Program-made: the position numbers and the translations under genes | Shown here: piece by piece, positions 53,126 through 60,173 of the stretch | Layout of the letters: every line of letters begins with the position of its first letter | Position numbering within the stretch: the stretch's first letter is position 1 | Notes under the pieces: model-generated | The model's input: only the letters and a program-made list of their open reading frames with translations | Told to the model about the DNA's origin: nothing | Database searches by the model: none | DNA from: Pseudomonas sp. M47T1 | GTDB taxonomy: Bacteria; Pseudomonadota; Gammaproteobacteria; Pseudomonadales; Pseudomonadaceae | DNA: 64,000 nt | Direction: 5' to 3' | NCBI RefSeq assembly: GCF_000263855.1 | Contig: NZ_AJWX01000011.1 | Coordinates: 62,001 to 126,000 of the forward strand

Positions 53126-53422
53126 TTACGTCTCCCTGCACCACCACGACTGGGCGTACATCACGCCGTCGACCTCCTCCACGCCGCTGAGCACGAAACC
53201 GTTGGTCGACATCCAGGTCATGGTCGCGTCGTACAGCAGCGGCAAGGGTGACGCACACATGGGGTCGACCGGTCGCATTTGAGCGATGTTCGCCTCCCTG
53301 CCCAGGCATGGGGCCTTGTCCAGCCTGACCTCGATATCGCCCTTGATCGCCTCCGCGCTACGCACGGCCGCCTGATCCAGGCCAACGCCTAGGTGCCTGC
53401 GGCGCGTCACAAGCACGTACAT
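53126..53422 (-). CDS. SOS-box-controlled small protein, paralogue B
   Basis: 98 residues; paralogue of 49457. Start MYVLVTRRRHLG, then KGDIEVRLDKAP, and the invariant C-terminal block TWMSTNGFVLSG and YAQSWWCRE. The ATG overlaps the TGA of the gene upstream (ATGA), so this is a two-gene operon headed by the LexA box at 53661. Function unknown. Two copies 3.7 kb apart bracket the island part of this region. Confidence 0.75.
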   Translation of the reverse strand: MYVLVTRRRHLGVGLDQAAVRSAEAIKGDIEVRLDKAPCLGREANIAQMRPVDPMCASPLPLLYDATMTWMSTNGFVLSGVEEVDGVMYAQSWWCRET

Positions 53423-53643
53423 CAGCCAATGTCCCGCAGGCGCAGCGCGACTCGGAGAGAATCCCGCTCGCGCACCAGCTCATCGGCCATCGCCACCAGC
53501 CTGGCGATTCGCTGCCGGGCCGCGAGCAGTTCCCGGCGCCCCTCGTTCAATTCAGCCTCCAGCAGCCTGCACTGGTGCTGGTACATCTCCAGTGGCGTGG
53601 GCGAGCCAAAGGAGAAGGCTTCGTCGTCGATGAGGTCGTTCAT
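53422..53643 (-). CDS. Small coiled-coil protein, first gene of the SOS operon
   Basis: 73 residues from the ATG at 53643: MNDLIDDEAFSFGSPTPLEM, then a heptad-patterned helix (CRLLEAELNEGRRELLAARQ, RLVAMADELVRERDSL). Predicted dimeric coiled coil. Promoter with LexA box 18 bp upstream. Stop overlaps the next start by 4 bp. No family recognised. Paralogue A has no such partner. Confidence 0.7.
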   Translation of the reverse strand: MNDLIDDEAFSFGSPTPLEMYQHQCRLLEAELNEGRRELLAARQRIARLVAMADELVRERDSLRVALRLRDIG

Positions 53644-53660
53644 TTCCAGCGCTCGAAATA

Positions 53661-53676
53661 CTGTATATACAAACAG
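53661..53676. promoter_or_regulatory. LexA (SOS) box upstream of the small operon
   Basis: CTGTATATACAAACAG fits CTG-N10-CAG and has the same left flank (CTCGAAATA) as the box at 49770. 18 bp upstream of the ATG at 53643. Confidence 0.88.
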
Positions 53677-53828
53677 TATCCGAGAGCTGCTTTGGCCGGT
53701 CAATGTTGGTTGGCGCGCAATAATTTATTGCGATGCGCAATTCGTCGTGAAAAATTTCTGAGACATCGCATTTTTTTCAAGGCTTAGGCTATATTCCTTC
53801 CTCCTTTGGCTAGTAAATGGAACTTTTT

Positions 53829-54665
53829 ATGGACAAGCCTCTATGGGTGACTTACGCGTGGGCAGACAACACGGAGAATGACTTCGATTATTTAATCCAA
53901 GAAATAGAAGCACATGGAATCCCCACAAAATACGATAAAATAGCAATAGTTCCCGGCCAACACATCTGGAGCCAGATTGACAAACACATTGACGCTTCGA
54001 TAATTTCAGGATGGGCTTATTTAATCACACCAGCCAGCTTAGCAAGTAAAGCTTGCCAAGAAGAGTTAGCCTATGCGCTCCAAGAAGCATTAAGCAAAGA
54101 AGGCTCCAACCTTCCAATAATTGGTTTACTACATAATGTTTCGGTTTCGGACCTCCCAAAATCATTGTCAACCCGACTATTGGTAAGTCTTAATGACCCA
54201 AACTGGAAGGAGGCAATTAAATCAGGCATTAATCAAGTGCCTCCTCCTCGCTCAGCGAGCCAGCAAGCACCTTACGTCTTCAAGGTCCATGAAAATTACT
54301 GTGGCGTAATTGGTAGGAACGCCATAGAGTTTCGCCCCAGGTTTGGGGAGCTAAGTTACTGGCGAGTTGGAGCCACCAAAGAAGGAAAGTTTTTATCATA
54401 TGGGCAAGGTCCTTCTAATGGCGGAGCGCATAGCCTCACTAAACTCACCGCTATAGAGAGCAGCATTAAAATCCTCGATGATGACTACTCTTATTTTGGC
54501 CAAGAGGGTCCATTAACCCCATCCAGATCTGCCTACATAGTTTTCGATGGCGAGCTACCAAACTTTGTATTTTTTGGTGTTGCTAGCGCACCATATAGTG
54601 CAGACTTGCATAACTATATGTTTTTCTCAAAAACTGGCAAACCACCTCGTGGATTCCCAAGCTAA
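53829..54665 (+). CDS. TIR-domain protein, AT-rich, possible phage-defence effector
   Basis: 278 residues from the ATG at 53829 (TGGA about 8 bases upstream; ATG at 53817 is also possible). Residues 1-130 read as a TIR domain: PLWVTYAWADNTENDFDYL, IAIVPGQHIWSQI, and SKACQEELAYALQEAL, where the Glu (C-x-x-E-E-L) is the expected NADase residue. Residues 140-278 form an unknown C-terminal domain (ENYCGVIGRNAIEFRPRFGEL, FGELSYWRVGATKEGKFLSYG). The gene is visibly AT-rich against the surrounding GC-rich DNA, which suggests recent transfer. It lies just beyond the tail-fibre gene of the prophage, a usual site of cargo. Confidence 0.75.
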   Translation: MDKPLWVTYAWADNTENDFDYLIQEIEAHGIPTKYDKIAIVPGQHIWSQIDKHIDASIISGWAYLITPASLASKACQEELAYALQEALSKEGSNLPIIGLLHNVSVSDLPKSLSTRLLVSLNDPNWKEAIKSGINQVPPPRSASQQAPYVFKVHENYCGVIGRNAIEFRPRFGELSYWRVGATKEGKFLSYGQGPSNGGAHSLTKLTAIESSIKILDDDYSYFGQEGPLTPSRSAYIVFDGELPNFVFFGVASAPYSADLHNYMFFSKTGKPPRGFPS

Positions 54666-54878
54666 ATTCGAACACCCAGTCCGCATCATTTTTCAAGTTT
54701 GCGCTGGCCACCCGTCTGTCACGGTAGCGCTGACCTGAGCATCCAGCAGATCGGCGGTGTAGGTACCGGCAGACACCGCTTCTATCAGAACGGCCTCTCG
54801 GGCGTAGCATGCCTGCACGAAGTGGAAGGCATGCTCGCCATTCAGTCTGCTCGGCCGTCTACAGGCTAAGCGTTCCGG

Positions 54879-57548
54879 TCAAGACGTAACGGGCGCGGCT
54901 TCGAGCGCAGCCAATCGCGCATCGAAACCGCGCGCCATGAACACCAGCAATTCGTCAGGCCGAAACGAGTACTTATCCCCGGCCTCTTTAGCTGCCACGA
55001 TTATTGTTCCATCCTCATCCAGCACTTCGTCAACAGCCTCCCAAGTGTCGTGGCAAATGAAACCGTAGTCGAGCGGTTCCAAGCCGTTGGCAGTCATGAT
55101 TTCCATGGCACGCTGCACAGTCATGCCGGCGTGTAGGCGAGCGTCGTCACCCTTGGCGGCAACCGCTGCCAGGAATTTATACGTGCCGATCTCCGCTGAC
55201 AGCGCCTTCGCAGCGGCTAATTCGGAGTCGGTTAGCGCCGCCACTGCCGTTTTGTCGCGGGCGTCGGAGGTGCTGATAGTACCAGTGCCAGCGTAGACCA
55301 CCGACCAACGGAGACTGGAACTGCCCAGGGACTGTGAGTTGTCTGCGCCAGGAGTCACTACACCTGCGTTATTGATAGAGAGCCTAGGGGTAAAAGCCCC
55401 CGATGCTCCGTCTGCTTTCAGGCTCACGTTGAACGCCCCGCCACGAGCTGTCGCTGTTGAGCCGTCTGTTGCGAAGTAGAACAACCCTACCCTGGTCTCT
55501 GTAGCCCCAGCAGTGCTAGGCCCACCCGAAGCAGTTACGGTACCAGCCACAACCCCAGCGCCATCGGCCGCAGGGGTCGCCATTGCCAAGTTCCCCCGGG
55601 CGGTGGTGCCCGTCAATGATAGCGTCACCTGCCCGCCGGCGGCTGTCAGCGCGGGTACGCCGGCTGTGGCGTTACTGGTGCTGGCGAGTAATTGCGACGC
55701 TGTTCCTAGAGTCAGATCAAGGCCGGTGGCGCGCTGATACCACAAGCATTTCCAGTTCCCGCTGCCCAGGCTCTCAAACTCGGCCGTGTCGCCCGCGGCC
55801 GTCGTGATACTGGCGGCCGTCGGCAGGATCAGCGCGGTGGCGCTGTAAGTCAGGGTCAGGACGCCTGCAAAAACAACGACCCGGCGCGCACCGGCGGCGA
55901 TGGTGTCGAACGCAGTGATCGTGGTGGTACCGCTGATGTTGATCGTGTTCGCTGCGGCAGCGCCGATAGCCACTGTTGCGGCTGAGGCCAGAGTGACGGC
56001 CGTGGCCAAGTTCAAGGCGCCGGTCATCTTGCCGCCGGCCAGAGGCAGCTTGGTGGCGTCCGCGGCGGGTGCGACAGGCGCACCGCTGGCCCGTTGGTAG
56101 TTCGAGCACACCCAATACCCGCTGCCCTGAGAAACGAACTCGCCACAATCCCCGTACGCCACCGCGATGTCGGCGCCTCCCGGCAGAACCAAAGCGCTGT
56201 TGTTGGTCAGCGTGCAGGATTGCTGGAAGTAAAGGCGGCGCACTGCTCCCGATACCACCGAACCCAGGCTACCGTACGCCCCGGTGCCGTTGACAAGAAC
56301 GGTGTTTGAAGTCGAGGTGGCTAGGTCGATAGTGGTGCCAGAGCCGGTAACGTAAGCCAGCGCGGCCTCGTTAATGGGGCCCGTCATCCGCCCGCCCGCC
56401 AACGGCAGTTTGGTGCTGTCGGACCCACCTACCAGCGGGGTGCCGTCCGCGCGGCTGTACCACAGGCAGCGCCAGTTGGTTCCGTCCATGCACTCGAACT
56501 CGGCGAAGTCGCCGGCTGCCGTGGTGATGTTTGCGCCACCGGGCAGGATCAGCTTGGTCGCGTCGTGTGTCAGAGTCAGCGCAGTGACGAACCGCAGAAC
56601 ACGGCGTGCGCCGCCGACGCCCATGGTGTCGAAGGCGCTGATGGCGGCATTGCCACCGATCACCACGTTGCTCGAAGCAGCAGCACCAACGGCGCAAGTT
56701 GCCGCAGACGCAATGCTCACTTCGGCCGCGTCGTTGATCGCTGTAGTTACAGTCCCGCCGGGCCAGTAAGGTACCAAGGGCGTACCGTCGTTGCGGGTGT
56801 ACCGTGTGCACTTCCAGCCGCCGGCCGCCGTCGAAACGAAGTCGGCACTGTCGCCGCTCTGCGCCGTTATGTTGGCTGAGCCTGGGAGCACTAGGTAGGT
56901 GGCGTCGTGGACCAAGGTCTGGGCCGTCAGCAGCAACGTCCGGCGCAAACCTGCAGACGCGGGTGTGCCGAGTCTGGTGATGGTCGCGACGCCGCCCAGA
57001 GAAATAGTGTTGCCCGCTGCCGCCCCAATGTCGGTCGTCGCAGCAGCTGTCATGGAGACCGTCGGCGCCTCGTTTACGGCGCCGGTCATGGTGGTGCTGC
57101 CGTCCAATTTCAGAACGCCAGATACAGACCCAGCTACCAGCGCTGTGCCGTCGTACCGACTGTATGAGACCATTTTGGCTTCGTTGCTAGAACCAGTTTT
57201 TTGAAATACTGCTACGTCACCCGGTTGGGTTACTACATCAGCACCAGAAAGGCACAGAATGTGGTAACCGTTTGCGTCGTTGTGGGTTAGCGTCAGGCTT
57301 CCGGAAAACGTCACTGTCCACTCAGTACCCGCTGGAACGCTTCCGGCGCCTAGGTAGAAACCAGTGATCGTCGTTGTCCCAGTGACCGTCACGGTGTTGC
57401 TGTTCGCTGCGTACAGCGATGGGAATGCCTCACTAGCAACGGCTACCGGTGCCGGGCCGTATAGCGCGCCTGGCAGCAGCAATGCATCCCCCGAGGCCAT
57501 CTGCCGGGATTTGCCCGTGTCGCGGACCAGCGGGAGACGGTTCGCCAT
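54879..57548 (-). CDS. Phage tail fibre with five internal repeats and S74 chaperone domain
   Basis: 889 residues. About residues 20-620 consist of five repeats of about 118 residues, each with a LTLTHDATKLILPGGANI-like strand, TTAAGD.AEFE and W[KR]C.WY.R.DGTPLV ending; three of them begin LPLAGG[KR]MTG. The C-terminal 150 residues are an intramolecular chaperone (peptidase S74) with TISTSDARDKTAVAAL, whose Ser-Asp-x-Arg-x-Lys is the autocleavage signature. The trimeric fibre would bind the host. Its ATG overlaps the preceding stop by 1 bp (TAATG). It is the last late gene before the cargo area. Confidence 0.85.
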   Translation of the reverse strand: MANRLPLVRDTGKSRQMASGDALLLPGALYGPAPVAVASEAFPSLYAANSNTVTVTGTTTITGFYLGAGSVPAGTEWTVTFSGSLTLTHNDANGYHILCLSGADVVTQPGDVAVFQKTGSSNEAKMVSYSRYDGTALVAGSVSGVLKLDGSTTMTGAVNEAPTVSMTAAATTDIGAAAGNTISLGGVATITRLGTPASAGLRRTLLLTAQTLVHDATYLVLPGSANITAQSGDSADFVSTAAGGWKCTRYTRNDGTPLVPYWPGGTVTTAINDAAEVSIASAATCAVGAAASSNVVIGGNAAISAFDTMGVGGARRVLRFVTALTLTHDATKLILPGGANITTAAGDFAEFECMDGTNWRCLWYSRADGTPLVGGSDSTKLPLAGGRMTGPINEAALAYVTGSGTTIDLATSTSNTVLVNGTGAYGSLGSVVSGAVRRLYFQQSCTLTNNSALVLPGGADIAVAYGDCGEFVSQGSGYWVCSNYQRASGAPVAPAADATKLPLAGGKMTGALNLATAVTLASAATVAIGAAAANTINISGTTTITAFDTIAAGARRVVVFAGVLTLTYSATALILPTAASITTAAGDTAEFESLGSGNWKCLWYQRATGLDLTLGTASQLLASTSNATAGVPALTAAGGQVTLSLTGTTARGNLAMATPAADGAGVVAGTVTASGGPSTAGATETRVGLFYFATDGSTATARGGAFNVSLKADGASGAFTPRLSINNAGVVTPGADNSQSLGSSSLRWSVVYAGTGTISTSDARDKTAVAALTDSELAAAKALSAEIGTYKFLAAVAAKGDDARLHAGMTVQRAMEIMTANGLEPLDYGFICHDTWEAVDEVLDEDGTIIVAAKEAGDKYSFRPDELLVFMARGFDARLAALEAAPVTS

Positions 57549-58060
57549 TACAGCACCACGTAGTCGTAGTCTTCAGTATCCAGCTCAGTCGCGCTGTACG
57601 CCACGCCCAGTTTCTGGTCGAGGGTGCCGGCGGTCGCGGCGGTGGCGTCGAGCGCAGTCACGACGCCGCCCGCGGTGCCCAGGTAGTAATCGGTCCCTGG
57701 GGTCAGGCCGGTCAGCGCGGTGTTGATCCCGTCCAGCGGGTACACCGTGGCGTTGGCTGCCGAGGCAACGGCGGTCAGCACGAACCCATGGGCAGGGCGA
57801 GAGTTGCTGTTGTCCGCCAGGCGGACGTTGATCGTCCCACCGTTCGAGTACTTGTTCACGAACGCACCGGCCGACAGCGCCTCGCTGGCCACGATCGACT
57901 GGGTGGTGGTACCGCTACCCGAGTTGTACATCGAGCTGTCCAGCTTGCCGTCCGAACCCAGGGCCGGGATCTTCCCGGCCGAAGCTGCTCCCGCCGAGGT
58001 GATCACGGGAGTGTACTGCTGAGTCTTGCCAGCTACCCGCTGGAGGACTTTGTCTACCAT
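57548..58060 (-). CDS. Phage structural protein, decoration-like
   Basis: 170 residues with ribosome site GGAGATTCAA. MVDKVLQRVAGKTQQYTPVITSAG, QSIVASEALSAGAFVN, then a Thr/Ala/Gly-rich part. It ends with TELDTEDYDYVVL. Resembles small beta-rich phage proteins (capsid decoration or fibre-associated). No family named with certainty. Stop overlaps the fibre gene. Confidence 0.6.
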   Translation of the reverse strand: MVDKVLQRVAGKTQQYTPVITSAGAASAGKIPALGSDGKLDSSMYNSGSGTTTQSIVASEALSAGAFVNKYSNGGTINVRLADNSNSRPAHGFVLTAVASAANATVYPLDGINTALTGLTPGTDYYLGTAGGVVTALDATAATAGTLDQKLGVAYSATELDTEDYDYVVL

Positions 58061-58069
58061 TTGAATCTC

Positions 58070-58522
58070 CTACGCCAGCAGGACTGGCTCTTCGAGGTGG
58101 ATGTTGAGGCGGGTTGGGCTTGAAGCGGTGCCGACGACAAGCTCATAGCCTGAGGTGGGCGGTGTTTGTGTGAGGGTGCCGTTAGGACCGGCAAAGACCA
58201 GGCCTTCCGTCCAAGAACAGCCAGAGTCGTCGATGAAACCTTCCGTCTGGATGGCCAGGTCAGCGCCCAAGGCCGCTCCGTTAAGCGAAATACCGACGAC
58301 CTGGAAGATGGTTTCAGCGGCTGGATCGACGAGGTATGCCAGCGCCTGGCTTTCGTAAACAAGTCGCAGAGCGCTCGTGTCCGCAGCGGCCTGGCGGGTC
58401 ACCGTGGGGGTAGACTCGCCGGGCACGCCTTGGGCGCCACGCTGGCCAGCCATGATTGTGAAGGGGCCGCCTTGGCGGCACTGGCCCTGCCCTGCTCCAC
58501 GGATTACAAAGGCGGAATTCAC
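58070..58522 (-). CDS. Phage protein with short collagen-like motif
   Basis: 150 residues. GTG start at 58522 overlaps the upstream TGA (GTGA), with GAGG upstream; ATG at 58453 is an alternative. GQRGAQGVPGES is a short Gly-X-Y run. The rest is beta-rich (FQVVGISLNGAALGADLAI). Probable baseplate or fibre component; not recognised by name. Confidence 0.6.
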   Translation of the reverse strand: MNSAFVIRGAGQGQCRQGGPFTIMAGQRGAQGVPGESTPTVTRQAAADTSALRLVYESQALAYLVDPAAETIFQVVGISLNGAALGADLAIQTEGFIDDSGCSWTEGLVFAGPNGTLTQTPPTSGYELVVGTASSPTRLNIHLEEPVLLA

Positions 58523-59133
58523 TGGGTCACCTCGGGGGTGACGCGCACGGCGCTGACGCCAGTGACAGGATAGATGTCGCCGGCAGCCGTCTTCAGTTCC
58601 AGGTCATATACAACGGTCTTCCAGTCGATTTCTGAGGTAACGGCCGGGTCGAGCTTGGCGACGATGGCGGACAGATCGGCATCCAGGGTGAGTGTCCCGT
58701 CACGATCTGCGGTGCTATCGGAGTCCAAGGTCAGCAACACAGTCCCGCCGATGCGGTCGCGAACCTGCATGCGAGCCGAATGGCCTGCCAGGTCGTATGG
58801 CGCATTGAAAACGACGAATCCGCCAGAGGTGTAGGCTCGCCAACCATCGGCACTGAGGCGGTTGAGCTCGATGGTGTTGGAGTCGATCACCGTGGCAATC
58901 TGGAAGCCGGCGCAGTCGTCCGGGTCAGAGTTCAGCTCGAATGGCTGCTTGACGCCCTCAATGCGTAGGGGCCAGCCATCAGGGATGCCGTGCCCCACCA
59001 CAGTGAGGCGGACCGGTGTTGCGCTGGGCATTGCCGAAATCGCCTTGTACACCAAGGCCTCATCGGCGTAGCGATACGCGAACTCAAAGGTCTTGCCCTT
59101 GGTGATGGTGATGTCGATGACGGGCGCGCCCAT
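58519..59133 (-). CDS. Phage baseplate/tail-associated protein, unknown family
   Basis: 204 residues: MGAPVIDITITKGKTFEFAYRY, then AMPSATPVRLTVVGHGIPDGWP, SARMQVRDRIGGTVLLTLDS and C-terminal DWKTVVYDLELKT. Strand-rich with an interrupted OB-like look; the start resembles BppU-type upper baseplate proteins. First gene of the run of small proteins; ATG with GGAGATTTCC. The plus-strand FtsK-gamma gene lies just upstream, divergent. Confidence 0.6.
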   Translation of the reverse strand: MGAPVIDITITKGKTFEFAYRYADEALVYKAISAMPSATPVRLTVVGHGIPDGWPLRIEGVKQPFELNSDPDDCAGFQIATVIDSNTIELNRLSADGWRAYTSGGFVVFNAPYDLAGHSARMQVRDRIGGTVLLTLDSDSTADRDGTLTLDADLSAIVAKLDPAVTSEIDWKTVVYDLELKTAAGDIYPVTGVSAVRVTPEVTQ

Positions 59134-59304
59134 GGAAATCTCCTGCGATTTCCGGCGAGCGTATGTGACTGGATCTGGTCTGCAACCCGCGTTAGAAGCT
59201 CGTCATTGGAGCGCCGACCGCATAAACTCATGCCAAACGCATAGGCCGAACATCGGAATGTATACCAGAGAGGCGGTTGCCACGCCTTTAACAAGGAGGT
59301 CCAG

Positions 59305-59886
59305 ATGTCTTGGTGGAAAAAGCTATTGGGACTGGAAGAGTTGCCGCCACTTCAACTACCTGAGTTATCGGCGAACGAAGATGAGCTATATCGATTGGCG
59401 GCAGAGTTCGTTGTCTCCTCAGGTAGTTGCAGCCTGACAGCACTACAACGCCATCTGAAAATTGGATACAACAGAACAGCTGCTTTAATTGAAGCACTTG
59501 AGGATGACTGCGTCGTTTCGCAAATGTCCTCTGGATCTCGACGAGTACTCACGGTAGCTGAGCGCCAAGAGTGCCGAATGCGCCCCACAAAGGCTGAGAT
59601 TCTTCTTCAAAAAAAGAACGAAGAAACCGCCCTGCGTCTTTCTTACCTGCTTGAGAAGTACAACGACGATACCGTCGTAAAAAACATCATGAAAAGCTTG
59701 ATTTGGGAGGGGATGACCGCTGCTCAGCTATTCGACTCAGTGGGTGAACCGGCGGCGATCGACCAAAAATACCTTAAGCAAGTATCACGGGAGATATGGA
59801 AATACGATAGCCAAGGCACTAATCGCTATCGCCTGCGGGTTACGCTCGAAAATGGATTTGTTGTCGGCTGGGATAAAAAATCGTAA
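59305..59886 (+). CDS. Free-standing FtsK-gamma domain protein
   Basis: 193 residues, ribosome site AAGGAGGTCCAG. Residues 25-85 are an FtsK gamma winged helix: DELYRLAAEFVVSSGSCSLT then LQRHLKIGYNRTAALIEAL. No ATPase or membrane part is present. The C-terminal half (residues 130-193) has GMTAAQLFDSVGEPAAID and YRLRVTLENGFVVGWD, like a SmpA/DUF2845-type beta domain. On the opposite strand to the flanking late genes, thus a separate transcript: a cargo (moron) gene. Confidence 0.7.
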   Translation: MSWWKKLLGLEELPPLQLPELSANEDELYRLAAEFVVSSGSCSLTALQRHLKIGYNRTAALIEALEDDCVVSQMSSGSRRVLTVAERQECRMRPTKAEILLQKKNEETALRLSYLLEKYNDDTVVKNIMKSLIWEGMTAAQLFDSVGEPAAIDQKYLKQVSREIWKYDSQGTNRYRLRVTLENGFVVGWDKKS

Positions 59887-59900
59887 TTATGGCTGCGGGA

Positions 59901-60122
59901 TCACCGCTCGGCCCGGGCAAATCCCTCAATCACCCAAACGAGGGCTGCGGCTAGGGCGTAAACCGCGACAGGCGGAACGGCAACGATAGTGGCAATCATT
60001 GAAGCCGACTGATTCAGGCCCCAGAGGAACAGGCTGCTGGCAATCACCCAGATGATTGATGCAACAATCCAGAGCCGGCGAAACCCAGTCTTTCGGGCGA
60101 ATCTGATTTTTACGTGCTGCAT
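59901..60122 (-). CDS. Small two-helix membrane protein
   Basis: 73 residues from the ATG at 60122 (GGAGGG). A basic start (MQHVKIRFARKTGFRRLW) is followed by hydrophobic WIVASIIWVIASSLFLWGL and MIATIVAVPPVAVYALAAALVW. No family recognised. May be a holin-like or superinfection-exclusion protein, which sequence alone cannot show. Frame is open 16 codons further upstream. Confidence 0.6.
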   Translation of the reverse strand: MQHVKIRFARKTGFRRLWIVASIIWVIASSLFLWGLNQSASMIATIVAVPPVAVYALAAALVWVIEGFARAER

Positions 60123-60173
60123 GCCGCCCTCCGGGTCCCTGGCTAGTGGATCCCAGTATAACGAGAACACAAT

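Noticed and set aside
53010..53282. 90-codon plus-strand frame
   Set aside because: Begins in a terminator and is antisense to the SOS paralogue B.
51000..54000. Prophage attachment site or integrase at the left end
   Set aside because: No tyrosine or serine recombinase motifs and no repeat that could be attL were found; the element's limits remain open.
54714..54878. Minus-strand coding-like frame (EHAFHFVQACYAREAVLI and following)
   Set aside because: Looks protein-like but has no usable start codon and is short; could be a remnant of a phage gene. Not enough to call.
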